Below, in pieces: positions 1 through 9,014 of a stretch of 35,536 bases of DNA; within the stretch, counting starts at the first letter, position 1; each line of letters begins with the position of its first letter. The stretch covers positions 1 to 35,536 of the forward strand of contig JAZNRH010000082.1 in NCBI GenBank assembly GCA_045590615.1, in the 5' to 3' direction. The DNA is from RGIG6353 sp045590615. GTDB lineage: Bacteria; Bacillota; Clostridia; Oscillospirales; SIG627. Position numbers and translations under genes: made by a program. Under the pieces are notes generated by a model, which saw nothing but the letters and a program-made list of their open reading frames with translations, searched no databases and was not told the DNA's origin.

Positions 1-2770
1 TTTTACTTTTTGGTAAAAACACGGTTCCGCCACCGTCGCCTCCTTCGGGTCCAAGATCGATTATATGGTCGGCGGTCTTTATCATGTCAAGGTTGTGTTC
101 AATGACGATAACGGAATTACCGCTTTCGATGAGACGGTTGAGCACGGTGATAAGCCTTTCAACGTCGGCTGTGTGCAGACCCGTGGTAGGCTCGTCAAGG
201 ATGTAGACGGTCCTGCCCGTGGGACGCTTGGAAAGCTCCGTGGCAAGCTTGACTCTCTGTGCCTCGCCTCCCGAAAGAGTCGTTGAGGACTGACCGAGCT
301 TTATATATCCGAGTCCAACGTCGTAAAGTGTCTGAAGCTTCTTTTTTATGCGTGGAACGTTCTCGAAAAACTCACACGCTTCCTCAACCGTCATATCGAG
401 CACGTCAGCTATATTCTTGCCCTTATATTTGACCTCAAGTGTTTCTCTGTTGTATCTCTTACCGTGGCACACGTCACAGGTAACGTAAACGTCGGACAAA
501 AAATGCATCTCTATCTTTGTAGTTCCATCACCCTCGCACGCCTCACAGCGTCCACCCTTGACGTTAAATGAAAATCTGTCCTGACCAAAGCCTCTTTCCT
601 TAGCGTCCTTAGTAGATGCAAAAAGGCTTCTTATGTGGCTAAATACTCCCGTATAAGTGGCAGGATTTGAACGTGGCGTTCTTCCAATGGGCGATTGGTC
701 GATATCAATCACCTTATCAAGATGCTCAATCCCCTCAATTCTCTCTACTTTACCGGGAATTTCCGACGCTCTGTTCAAGTCTCTTGCAAGCGTCTTATAT
801 ATGACCTCGTTGACGAGAGAGGATTTGCCCGAACCCGATACACCCGTAACACATACGAACGTGCCAAGAGGTATATCAACACTGACATTTTTTAAGTTGT
901 TTTCACTTGCTCCGATTACAGACAGAATTCTGGAATTGCCCTTTCTTCTTTCAAAGGGTATTTCAATTTTTTCTTTGCCCGAAAGATATCTGCCCGTTAT
1001 TGAGTTGTCACATTTTTTCAATTCTTCGGGAGTGCCCGAAAATACAAGCTCTCCACCGTGTACGCCTGCATGAGGACCGATATCCACAACGTAGTCTGCC
1101 GATTCTATCGTTTCCTCGTCGTGCTCTACTACGATTACGGTGTTACCTACGTCACGAAGCTTCTTAAGTGTATCTATCAGCTTTCCGTTATCTCTTTGAT
1201 GCAAGCCGATACTCGGCTCGTCAAGGATATACATAACTCCTACAAGACTTGAGCCAATCTGAGTAGCAAGTCGTATACGCTGACTCTCTCCTCCCGAAAG
1301 CGTACCGGAGCGTCTTGAAAGAGAAAGATATTCGAGCCCTACACTCTTTAAGAAATCAAGGCGTGTTTTTATTTCTTTTATAATCTCCTTGGAAATGAAC
1401 TCCTCCTTTTCGGTGAGGTTGAGTGAATTGAAAAAGTCGATTGCTTCTACTATGCTCAAATCGCACACTTCGGATATATTCTTACCTCCGACGGTAACCG
1501 AAAGAGCCTCTTTCTTCAATCTCTTGCCCTGACATTCGGGACAGGGTACTTCGTGGAAAAATTCATCGTAGTATTCTCCACCACCCTCTTCAACTCTGCG
1601 AAGAATAATATTTATAACACCGTCAAAGGTGACCTCGTAGTTTTTTGTTCTGCCCTCTTTGGTATATGGAATAGAATAAATCTCATCACCCGTTCCGTAA
1701 AGCATTATATCAAGTGCCTCGGGAGTGAAATCCTTTATAGGAGTAGTGAGATTGAATCCGTGTCTTTCACCTACAGCCCTGAATATTCTTGTTGTCCAGC
1801 CGTCCTTATCAAGACTCTTGAACCCGTTTACCTGAATTGCACCCTCGGCAAGAGAAAGAGTATTATCCGAAATAATCTTTTCTGCTGCCAGAGTTTTTTT
1901 AGTACCAAGACCTGCGCAGGCAGGACAAGCACCAAAGGGGTTGTTGAAGGAAAACAGCCTTGGCAAAATCTCACCAATACTAATATCGTGCTCGTCGCAG
2001 GCAAAATTCTCCGAAAAGGTTATCTGTCTCTCGGGAGACTTTTCGTCTACGTCGACGAAATCAATGATTACAAGCCCATTTGAAAGAGAAAGAGCCGTTT
2101 CAATCGAATCGGTAACTCTCGGTGCGATATCCTCCTTCATAACAAGTCTGTCTATGACAAGCTCTATATTATGCTTTTTGTTTTTATCAAGCTCTATATT
2201 ATCCGAAAGACTGTATACAAATCCATCAACTCTGACACGTGCAAAGCCACTTTTCATTGCATCACTGAAAACCTTTTCGTGCATGCCCTTCTTGCCTCTC
2301 ACAACAGGCGAAAGAATCTGAAAACGTGTTCCTTCAGGATATACAAGCACCTTTTCTACTATTTGGTCGATAGACTGTTTTACTATTTCTTTACCACATA
2401 TCGGACAGTGAGGCACACCGATGCTTGCAAAAAGCAATCGAAGATAGTCGTATATTTCGGTAACGGTTCCTACTGTTGAACGTGGATTTTTTGAAGTTGT
2501 TTTCTGGTCAATAGATATTGCAGGAGAAAGACCGTCTATAAAATCTACGTCGGGCTTATCAAGCTGTCCTAAAAACTGTCTTGCGTATGACGAAAGAGAC
2601 TCTACGAAGCGACGGTACGCCTCGGCATATAGGGTATCAAAGGCAAGCGATGATTTACCCGAGCCCGAAAGACCCGTAAGAACGACCAACTCGTTTCTCG
2701 GTATTTCTACGTTTATGCCCTTGAGATTATTTTCTCTTGCGCCCTTTACTACTATTTTATCCTTAAACAT
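1..2770 (-). CDS. uvrA: UvrA, excinuclease ABC subunit A (C-terminus beyond the window)
   Basis: ATPase subunit of the UvrABC nucleotide-excision-repair enzyme; it finds DNA damage and loads UvrB. Reading from the ATG at 2770 gives about 923 uninterrupted codons against a usual length near 940, so only a short tail is missing. Visible motifs are a first Walker A (GLSGSGKSS) near residue 32, a CPIC zinc element, two ABC signatures (TLSGGESQR and TLSGGEAQR), a second Walker A (GVSGSGKSS), a C-x2-C...C-x2-C zinc-finger region (CEAC, CDVC) and the closing DLGPEGGDGGGT motif. After that motif the sequence (VFLPK) departs from the usual pattern, but it ends at the window edge and cannot be judged. 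The ATG overlaps the uvrB stop by one base (TAATG), so the two genes are translationally coupled. Confidence 0.97.
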   Translation of the reverse strand, partial: MFKDKIVVKGARENNLKGINVEIPRNELVVLTGLSGSGKSSLAFDTLYAEAYRRFVESLSSYARQFLGQLDKPDVDFIDGLSPAISIDQKTTSKNPRSTVGTVTEIYDYLRLLFASIGVPHCPICGKEIVKQSIDQIVEKVLVYPEGTRFQILSPVVRGKKGMHEKVFSDAMKSGFARVRVDGFVYSLSDNIELDKNKKHNIELVIDRLVMKEDIAPRVTDSIETALSLSNGLVIIDFVDVDEKSPERQITFSENFACDEHDISIGEILPRLFSFNNPFGACPACAGLGTKKTLAAEKIISDNTLSLAEGAIQVNGFKSLDKDGWTTRIFRAVGERHGFNLTTPIKDFTPEALDIMLYGTGDEIYSIPYTKEGRTKNYEVTFDGVINIILRRVEEGGGEYYDEFFHEVPCPECQGKRLKKEALSVTVGGKNISEVCDLSIVEAIDFFNSLNLTEKEEFISKEIIKEIKTRLDFLKSVGLEYLSLSRRSGTLSGGESQRIRLATQIGSSLVGVMYILDEPSIGLHQRDNGKLIDTLKKLRDVGNTVIVVEHDEETIESADYVVDIGPHAGVHGGELVFSGTPEELKKCDNSITGRYLSGKEKIEIPFERRKGNSRILSVIGASENNLKNVSVDIPLGTFVCVTGVSGSGKSSLVNEVIYKTLARDLNRASEIPGKVERIEGIEHLDKVIDIDQSPIGRTPRSNPATYTGVFSHIRSLFASTKDAKERGFGQDRFSFNVKGGRCEACEGDGTTKIEMHFLSDVYVTCDVCHGKRYNRETLEVKYKGKNIADVLDMTVEEACEFFENVPRIKKKLQTLYDVGLGYIKLGQSSTTLSGGEAQRVKLATELSKRPTGRTVYILDEPTTGLHTADVERLITVLNRLIESGNSVIVIEHNLDMIKTADHIIDLGPEGGDGGGTVFLPKSK

Positions 2771-4743
2771 TACTTGTTTTCCTTTAACTTAAAAATCTTA
2801 TCTCTGAGTATTGCCGCATATTCAAAGTCGAGCTCTCTTGACGCCTTCTGCATTTCTCTCGTAAGCTTTTCTATCAGGAGCTTTCTCTCCTTATTGGACA
2901 TTACAGCCTTTTCTTTATTCAATTCGCTAAGTGTTTCCTCGGAACGGTCAACTATATCAATATTGTCTGAAATTTCCCGCTTGACACTCTGAGGTACAAT
3001 TCCGTTAGCTTTGTTGTATTCGTCCTGAATTGCTCGGCGACGTGCCGTTTCGTCGATGGCCTTTTTCATCGACTTTGTTATCTTGTCGGCATACATTATT
3101 ACCTTGCCGTCAACGTGTCGTGCAGCTCTGCCTATTATCTGTATAAATGAGGTAACCGAGCGCAAAAAGCCCTCTTTATCGGCATCAAGGATTGCAACGA
3201 GCGAAACCTCAGGTAAGTCAAGACCCTCTCTCAGAAGGTTTATTCCCACTAAAACGTCGTACTTGCCCTGTCTTAACTCCTTGATTAATTGAATTCTGTC
3301 TATCGTTTCTACGTTATGATGCATATACTTTGCCTTGAGACCCGAAGAGCAAAGAAATGACGTGAGGTCCTCAGCCATCTTTTTAGTAAGAGTAACAACA
3401 AGCGCTCTCTGACCCTTGGCAATCCTCTCGTTGAGCTCACCGATAAGGTCATCAATCTGTCCGTCAATGCCTCTGACTTCAACTATCGGGTCAAGCAAGC
3501 CGGTCGGACGAATAATCTGCTCGGCAACCTGAGTGCTTCTCTCGAGCTCGTATTCGTCGGGTGTTGCGCTGACGTACACTATCTGATTGAGCTTGCTTGT
3601 AAACTCTTCAAAATACAGTGGACGATTATCGAATGCGCTGGGCAGACGGAAGCCGTAATCAACGAGATTTTTCTTCCTTGCAGTATCTCCACCACTCATA
3701 CCCCTGACCTGAGGCACAGTTACGTGGGACTCGTCTATAAAGAGAAGAAAATCTTTTGGGAAATAATCGAGCAGAGTATAGGGTGTTGAACCGGGTGCTT
3801 TACCTGCAAATACCCTTGAATAGTTTTCTATTCCCGAGCAATAGCCCACCTCTTCAATCATTTCAATATCGTATTTTACCCTTTCCTCAATTCGCTGTGC
3901 TTCTATCAGCATATTCTTGTCTCTGAAAAACTTGATTCTCTCGACAAGCTCTTCCTTTATTTCCTTGATTGCTCTTTCCTTTTTGTCCTCGGTTGTAACG
4001 TAATGAGAAGCAGGATAAAGCGCTACGTGATTCAAAACTGCCATTACCTCACCGGTAACGACGTTTATTTCGCTGAGTCTGTCAATTTCATCGCCAAAAA
4101 ACTCAACTCTCACTACAAGCTCTGTAGCTCCTGCAGGATATATCTCTACAACGTCGCCCTTTACTCTGAAGCGATTACGGGTAAAGTCTATATCGTTTCT
4201 TTCATATTGAATTGCAACAAGCTTGCGTATAAGCTCCTCTCTTGAAATAAACATTCCCGGTCTTAAGGATATTACAAGGTTTTCATATTCAGACGGGTCA
4301 CCGAGGGAATATATACACGAAACACTCGACACAATTATAACGTCGCGCCTTTCAAAAAGAGCTGAGGTTGCCGAATGGCGCATCTTGTCTATATCGTCGT
4401 TTATCGCCGAATCCTTTTCAATATACATATCCTTTCCCGGTATATATGCTTCGGGCTGAAAGTAATCGTAATAAGACACAAAATACTCTACAGCATTTTT
4501 GGGGAAGAAATTCTTAAACTCGGAGCAAAGCTGAGCAGCAAGTGTTTTGTTATGCGAAAGAATAAGGGTTGGCTTATTAACGTTGGCAATAATATTTGCC
4601 ATAGTGAAGGTTTTACCCGAGCCTGTTACACCGAGCAGGGTCTGTTCCTTATCGCCACGCAAAATACCCTCTGTAACACGGGCAATTGCTTCGGGCTGGT
4701 CACCCATTGGCTGATAGGGTGAAACAAGCTTAAACCTATCCAT
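2770..4743 (-). CDS. uvrB: UvrB, excinuclease ABC subunit B
   Basis: Damage-verifying helicase-like subunit of UvrABC, 657 aa, the normal family length. Walker A GVTGSGKT is at residues 38-45. The DNA-clamping beta-hairpin region (YYDYFQPEAY onward) is near 91-115. The DESH Walker B box is at 337-340, helicase motifs VSATP and GRAARH follow, and a C-terminal UVR domain ends the protein (ELDFEYAAILRDKI). The ATG at 4743 has an AGGAGG site about 9 bases upstream. It lies 21 bases after the lipoprotein stop and overlaps uvrA by one base, so it probably belongs to a lipoprotein-uvrB-uvrA transcript. No separate promoter was found in the short gap. No LexA-type operator was identified. Confidence 0.98.
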   Translation of the reverse strand: MDRFKLVSPYQPMGDQPEAIARVTEGILRGDKEQTLLGVTGSGKTFTMANIIANVNKPTLILSHNKTLAAQLCSEFKNFFPKNAVEYFVSYYDYFQPEAYIPGKDMYIEKDSAINDDIDKMRHSATSALFERRDVIIVSSVSCIYSLGDPSEYENLVISLRPGMFISREELIRKLVAIQYERNDIDFTRNRFRVKGDVVEIYPAGATELVVRVEFFGDEIDRLSEINVVTGEVMAVLNHVALYPASHYVTTEDKKERAIKEIKEELVERIKFFRDKNMLIEAQRIEERVKYDIEMIEEVGYCSGIENYSRVFAGKAPGSTPYTLLDYFPKDFLLFIDESHVTVPQVRGMSGGDTARKKNLVDYGFRLPSAFDNRPLYFEEFTSKLNQIVYVSATPDEYELERSTQVAEQIIRPTGLLDPIVEVRGIDGQIDDLIGELNERIAKGQRALVVTLTKKMAEDLTSFLCSSGLKAKYMHHNVETIDRIQLIKELRQGKYDVLVGINLLREGLDLPEVSLVAILDADKEGFLRSVTSFIQIIGRAARHVDGKVIMYADKITKSMKKAIDETARRRAIQDEYNKANGIVPQSVKREISDNIDIVDRSEETLSELNKEKAVMSNKERKLLIEKLTREMQKASRELDFEYAAILRDKIFKLKENK

Positions 4744-4764
4744 AGTAAAACCTCCTTTTAGTTT

Positions 4765-6222
4765 TTATTCTTCAAAGCTACCAATAACCTTGCCGTCCTT
4801 GTCAAATCGTGTAACAACAGTTTTGTCAAGCTCACCGTCAAGATATACGTATTCCGAAACGTCCTTGTGGACTAATTCATCCTTTTCATAAATGGAAATG
4901 CTCTGTCTGATTACGTTTGAATTCTCATCGTATTCAAATTCATCAACCTCTTTTTCTCTGAGCTCACCCGTCGGCTCGTAAGCCTCGTAAACAGAGCTTG
5001 TATTGCGACCAAGTTCGTCAACGGTATGATGCTCCTTGAAAATCTGAGTCAGACTCTTATTCTCGCCATAGAAATAGGATGTTCTGCCTCTTAGCTTACC
5101 GTCCTCATATTCATACTCCTCGTCGGTTCCCGACACAAAAGTATCATTTGAGGAATAGCTGTAATTGCTCTGCTTTATCTGTACACCGTTCTCATCAAAG
5201 GTACTCTTCTCATAGGTTTTTTCACTAAGAGCTCCGTCGGTATAAAGCTCGGTTGTGACAGTTGTACGTACCGTATCCTCGTAAAGATTGATTACCTTCT
5301 TTTCGACCTTAAAGTTATCATCGTAATCGGTATCGACCCGTTGTTTGGGTGTACCGTCGGCATTATACTCAAATCTGTAGTCTGCAAGCTGCTTGGGTGT
5401 TCCGTCAGCCTTATAGGTATATTTCAAAATCTTTTCAATGCTGCCGTCATCGTTGTAATATATAACGTATTCCTCGGTAGTTGCCTGACCTGCGTAAACA
5501 GTTTCAACAACCGTATTAGTACACTTATAATCTTCAATATACGTCCACGTGTATCCTATCATTGCAATGTCGACTACTTCCGAACAAGCATAGGGATAAC
5601 CGTTATCGTCAAGATAAATTGTTATATCGGGAGACGCCTCGTCTGTACCAACAAGATTCATTGTCACGTAGATTACACCGTCTGAGTAATCATAGGTCAA
5701 TTTACCAAGTTCATAATAATTTACCGAAGTAGGTCTGCCCTTTGAATTGAATTCATTAGTCAAAACAAGCTGTCCGTTATCATAAAAATCCTCTTTGACA
5801 ACAATACCGTTTTCTCCGTAGGTAAAATCAACGTAGACACCATTATCGCTAACTGCAGAAATTACTCTGCCCTGCTCATCGGTTTTATCGGGAGTAAAGA
5901 GCTTGCCCATATATACAAGTGATGACAATACTCCATTGTCATACTCATACTTGCACTTGTAAGCGTTTGAGTTTTCTATAAACTCCGACATTGAATAAAT
6001 GCTGAGCGTTACGATATCGGTTATACGGTTATCGTCGTCGTATATATATTTTGTCAAGCCGAATTGTCCGTATGCAAAGGATACGTTACTATCGACCATC
6101 TGAGGCAGGTTTATTTCCTCGCTTTCTTCTGTTTCTTCAATTTCGGTCTGATTATTGCAAGACATAATAAATAAAGATGCAAACAATACCAACAATATAA
6201 GTATAAAGCTTTTAATTTTCAT
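4765..6222 (-). CDS. Lipoprotein with YD/RHS-like repeats, function unknown
   Basis: A 485-aa predicted surface lipoprotein. The N-terminus has a Lys start, a hydrophobic stretch (about residues 5-20) and a lipobox ending in Cys (IMSC), followed by an acidic linker rich in Glu. The rest is a chain of short beta-type repeats built on the pattern Y-x-Y/D-x-D-G-x-L-x, resembling YD/RHS or YwqK-type repeat proteins. Two neighbouring units share ADGTPKQ, a sign of internal duplication. The open frame extends upstream to a TTG at 6249, but that lies before the likely transcription start. The ATG at 6222 has an AAGGG site at proper spacing and starts the signal peptide. It is first in a transcript leading into uvrBA, but nothing in the protein suggests DNA repair. 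No catalytic motif is visible. Confidence 0.8.
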   Translation of the reverse strand: MKIKSFILILLVLFASLFIMSCNNQTEIEETEESEEINLPQMVDSNVSFAYGQFGLTKYIYDDDNRITDIVTLSIYSMSEFIENSNAYKCKYEYDNGVLSSLVYMGKLFTPDKTDEQGRVISAVSDNGVYVDFTYGENGIVVKEDFYDNGQLVLTNEFNSKGRPTSVNYYELGKLTYDYSDGVIYVTMNLVGTDEASPDITIYLDDNGYPYACSEVVDIAMIGYTWTYIEDYKCTNTVVETVYAGQATTEEYVIYYNDDGSIEKILKYTYKADGTPKQLADYRFEYNADGTPKQRVDTDYDDNFKVEKKVINLYEDTVRTTVTTELYTDGALSEKTYEKSTFDENGVQIKQSNYSYSSNDTFVSGTDEEYEYEDGKLRGRTSYFYGENKSLTQIFKEHHTVDELGRNTSSVYEAYEPTGELREKEVDEFEYDENSNVIRQSISIYEKDELVHKDVSEYVYLDGELDKTVVTRFDKDGKVIGSFEE

Positions 6223-6252
6223 ATCAATTCCCTTTCGACAATTATTCAATAT

Positions 6253-6281
6253 ATTGTATCACACAATTGTTAAAAATTAAA
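6253..6281 (-). promoter_or_regulatory. Predicted promoter of the lipoprotein-uvrB-uvrA unit
   Basis: On the minus strand a TACAAT -10 box (6253-6258) is preceded by TG one base upstream (extended -10). A weak TTTAAT -35 box (6276-6281) sits 17 bases further up. The predicted start near 6246 leaves a short leader before the ATG at 6222. Confidence 0.55.
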
Positions 6282-6290
6282 GAGCTTTAT

Positions 6291-6329
6291 AAAAAATAAG
6301 AGAACACTTTTTCAAAAAATGTTCTCTTA
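6291..6329 (-). terminator. Rho-independent terminator of the pyr operon
   Basis: Inverted repeat TAAGAGAACA / TGTTCTCTTA (6320-6329 and 6297-6306) with an inner T/A-rich part of the stem, followed on the minus strand by six Ts. It lies just 9 bases past the pyrI stop and before the promoter of the next unit, so it ends the pyrimidine operon. Confidence 0.9.
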
Positions 6330-6337
6330 ATTTCATA

Positions 6338-6754
6338 TTACTCTGCTTTTCCTTCGCAGTATATACATCTATATACCTTTTTTTCAACGTCGGTGAGCTT
6401 AAACACCTGGTCAAGCTCCTGCTCGGTTGAAGTAATGCATCTTGGATTTTTGCAGGATATTATATTAACGAGCTTTTCGGGAAGGGCTACCTTTTTCTTC
6501 TCAATGAGCTTGCCGTCCTTGATTATATCAATCGTTACATTGGGGTCAACGTATCCGAGTGCATCAGTATTGATATCAATGTCGCAGTCAATTTTAATAA
6601 TATCCTTCTTGCCCATCTTGACACTTTGCACGTTACGGATGAGCGCAACCGAACAATTGAGTGCATCAAGCTGTAAAAGCTGATATATCTTCATTCCGTT
6701 GCCTGCAGTTATATGGTCAATGACAATACCGTTTTTTATTGAATCAATATTCAT
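6338..6754 (-). CDS. pyrI: Aspartate carbamoyltransferase regulatory chain PyrI
   Basis: Nucleotide-binding regulatory chain of aspartate transcarbamoylase; it pairs with PyrB and carries allosteric effectors. It has 138 aa, slightly shorter than the 153 aa of E. coli PyrI. The C-terminal zinc domain is intact: Cys101, Cys106, Cys130 and Cys133 form C-x4-C and C-x2-C pairs, the site that contacts the catalytic chain. The N-terminal allosteric domain is recognisable (IDHITAGNGMKIYQLL). The ATG lies one base after the pyrB stop, so the two chains are coupled. Its presence implies that ATCase activity itself is under nucleotide control, in addition to any control of the transcript. It is the last gene before the operon terminator. 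Confidence 0.95.
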   Translation of the reverse strand: MNIDSIKNGIVIDHITAGNGMKIYQLLQLDALNCSVALIRNVQSVKMGKKDIIKIDCDIDINTDALGYVDPNVTIDIIKDGKLIEKKKVALPEKLVNIISCKNPRCITSTEQELDQVFKLTDVEKKVYRCIYCEGKAE

Positions 6755-6755
6755 A

Positions 6756-7670
6756 TCACAATTCCCCCAGCAAGAATAAAATAAGTGCCATTCTCATATA
6801 TTTTCCATAAAGTGCTTGCTTGAAATAGCAGGCTCTCGGGTCGTTATCGACAGCCACGCTGATTTCGTTTACTCTCGGAAGAGGATGCATTATGCAAAGC
6901 TCCGACTTTGCCTTTTCAAGCTTCTCGGGAGTCAGGATATAGCTATCCTTGAGTCTGAGATAATCGTCCTCGTTGAAAAAGCGCTCTCTTTGTACTCTTG
7001 TCATATACAAAATATCAAGCTGACCGAGTACGCTCTCAAGGTCATTGGTTTCCATATATTCAAGTCCGTTTTTGAGAATAACGTCCTTTTTAACGTAGCC
7101 CGGGATTTTCAGCTCCTCGGGTGAAATGAGGATAAACCTTATACCATTATATCTTGAAAGCGCATTAATAAGCGAATGTACTGTTCTGCCGAACTTCAAA
7201 TCTCCACAAAGACCAATGGTAAGGTTGTCAAAGCGTCCTTTTTCACGCTTAATTGTAAGTAAATCTGCAAGAGTCTGGGTGGGATGATTATGTCCACCGT
7301 CTCCTGCGTTGATAACGGGAATACTCGCATTGAGAGAAGCAACCAAGGGTGCGCCCTCCTTAGGGTGACGCATCGCCATAATATCGGCATAGCAGGATAT
7401 CATCTTTGCTGTATCAGCAACACTCTCGCCTTTTTTTGCCGAGCTCGAGCCTGCGTCTGCCATTGAAAGCACGTTGCCTCCAAGCTCGTACATAGCTGCC
7501 TCAAAGCTGAGTCTCGTTCGTGTGGATGGTTCAAAAAATAGTGTTGCAAGCTTTTTTCCATGACATTTCTCGGAATACTTTGAGGGGTTTTCTATAATAT
7601 CGTTTGCCGTCTCAATAAGCTTTTCGATTTCTTCAACACTGAGGTCGAAGATGTCAATAACACTTCTCAT
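6756..7670 (-). CDS. pyrB: Aspartate carbamoyltransferase catalytic chain PyrB
   Basis: Joins carbamoyl phosphate and aspartate to make carbamoyl aspartate, the second step of UMP synthesis. The protein is 304 aa. The carbamoyl-phosphate loop is present as PSTRTR (residues 48-53), the swinging loop as SSAKKGES (76-83), and HPTQTL at 129-134; the aspartate-side motif reads HPLPRVNEI. The open frame reaches back to 7775, but the extra 35 codons overlap pyrE and match nothing in the family. The ATG at 7670 begins the family domain and has a GGAG site (TTGGAGCG) 7-8 bases upstream. It starts one base after the pyrE stop. Confidence 0.97.
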   Translation of the reverse strand: MRSVIDIFDLSVEEIEKLIETANDIIENPSKYSEKCHGKKLATLFFEPSTRTRLSFEAAMYELGGNVLSMADAGSSSAKKGESVADTAKMISCYADIMAMRHPKEGAPLVASLNASIPVINAGDGGHNHPTQTLADLLTIKREKGRFDNLTIGLCGDLKFGRTVHSLINALSRYNGIRFILISPEELKIPGYVKKDVILKNGLEYMETNDLESVLGQLDILYMTRVQRERFFNEDDYLRLKDSYILTPEKLEKAKSELCIMHPLPRVNEISVAVDNDPRACYFKQALYGKYMRMALILFLLGEL

Positions 7671-7671
7671 T

Positions 7672-8304
7672 TTACGCTCCAATCCAGCTTTCATCTGAAG
7701 GGTTGTTTCTGAACTTGATAAGACGCTTGACATCGTCGGGCTTGATATATCCTTCCTCTGCTGCAACCTCTGCAATCACGTCAAAGTTGGTGAGGCTGAA
7801 ATTCTTAACGTTCGCCTCAGCAAGTCTGTCAAGACCCTTCTTCATACCGTAAGTGAAAATCGAAACAATTCCAAGCACCTCTGCGCCTGCTTCACGAAGA
7901 ACGTTAACTACCTCGATTACACTGCCACCTGTTGAGATAAGATCCTCTACTACTACAACCTTCTGTCCCTTTTCGAGCTTACCCTCAATCTGATTCTGTC
8001 TGCCATGGTCCTTTGCACCACTTCTTACATAGCCCATAGGCATATCAAGAATATGAGCAGTGATTGCTGCGTGTGCAATTCCTGCTGTCGAAGTCCCCAT
8101 AGGCACCTCTGCATCGGCATAATTCTCCTTTATAAGCTTTGCAAGACCGTTTTCCACGTCACATCTTACTTCAGGTGCTGTGAGTGTGAGACGGTTGTCA
8201 CAATATACGGGGCTTTTTATTCCACTTGCCCATGTAAAAGGCTCTTCCGGACGGAAGAAAACTGCCTTAATTTTAAGTAAATCCTTTGCAATAAGTTTTT
8301 CCAT
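7672..8304 (-). CDS. pyrE: Orotate phosphoribosyltransferase PyrE
   Basis: Transfers ribose-phosphate from PRPP to orotate, making OMP. It has 210 aa. The PRPP-binding signature is VVVEDLISTGGS (residues 117-128); the flexible-loop Lys/Arg region is RSGAKDHGRQNQIEG (95-109). The frame is open to 8340, but the ATG at 8304 has a clear GGAG site (TAAGGAGAAA) and gives the normal family N-terminus. It lies 11 bases after the pyrF stop, so the last two steps of the pathway are encoded next to each other. Confidence 0.96.
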   Translation of the reverse strand: MEKLIAKDLLKIKAVFFRPEEPFTWASGIKSPVYCDNRLTLTAPEVRCDVENGLAKLIKENYADAEVPMGTSTAGIAHAAITAHILDMPMGYVRSGAKDHGRQNQIEGKLEKGQKVVVVEDLISTGGSVIEVVNVLREAGAEVLGIVSIFTYGMKKGLDRLAEANVKNFSLTNFDVIAEVAAEEGYIKPDDVKRLIKFRNNPSDESWIGA

Positions 8305-8315
8305 TTTATTTCTCC

Positions 8316-9014
8316 TTAATCTACAAATTCTGCTACGCAACGCTTGTATGCTTCAACGGGGTTTTCTGCAGCAGTTATGGGTCTGCCAACTACAATGTAA
8401 TCTGATCCGATACGCTTTGCCTCGGCAGGTGTCATAACTCTCACCTGATCTCCCTTATCGCCGTCTGCAAATCTGACACCGGGTGTAACGGTAACAAAGC
8501 TCTTACCACAAGTATTATGTACCTTCTCTGCCTCAAGAGGCGAACACACAACACCGTCAAGTCCTGCAAGCTTTGCGTTATTGGCATAATGCATAACAAC
8601 ATCTTCCATCTTTTCCTTGATAAGCAAATCTGCTTCAAGTCTTTCCTGACTTGTTGAGGTAAGCTGTGTTACTGCTATAAGAATGGGGCGTGTTCCGTCG
8701 GGTCTTGTCAGTCCCTCAATTGCTGCCTCCATCATCGAGATTGTACCCGATGCATGAAGGTTAGTCATATCGACGTCAAGTCTTGAAAGCACCGACATTG
8801 ATTTTTTTACAGTATTGGGAATGTCGTGAAGCTTAAGGTCGAGGAAAATTTTATGTCCTCTTGCCTTGATGTCTCGAACAATCTGTGGTCCTTCTGCATA
8901 AAAAAGCTCCATACCGATTTTTACGAAGGGCTTTACGTCTGTGAACTTATCAAGAAAGCTCATTACCTCTTCCTTGCTTGAAAAGTCACATGCAATTATT
9001 ACGTCTCTTCCCAT
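8316..9014 (-). CDS. pyrF: Orotidine 5'-phosphate decarboxylase PyrF
   Basis: Decarboxylates OMP to UMP, the last step of the de novo route. It has 232 aa, typical of the short bacterial form. The catalytic motif LDLKLHDIPNTV is at residues 58-69, with the Lys and Asp of the D-x-K-x2-D charge network. A C-terminal phosphate-binding motif reads IVVGRPITAAENP. The ATG at 9014 shares one base with the pyrD stop (TAATG) and has a GGAG site (AGGAGCGC) upstream. Confidence 0.97.
   Translation of the reverse strand: MGRDVIIACDFSSKEEVMSFLDKFTDVKPFVKIGMELFYAEGPQIVRDIKARGHKIFLDLKLHDIPNTVKKSMSVLSRLDVDMTNLHASGTISMMEAAIEGLTRPDGTRPILIAVTQLTSTSQERLEADLLIKEKMEDVVMHYANNAKLAGLDGVVCSPLEAEKVHNTCGKSFVTVTPGVRFADGDKGDQVRVMTPAEAKRIGSDYIVVGRPITAAENPVEAYKRCVAEFVD

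Noticed and set aside
1..50. Frameshift at the UvrA C-terminus, because VFLPK after GGDGGGT is unusual
   Set aside because: The frame is open to the window edge and only a few residues are visible past the motif; not enough to claim a defect.
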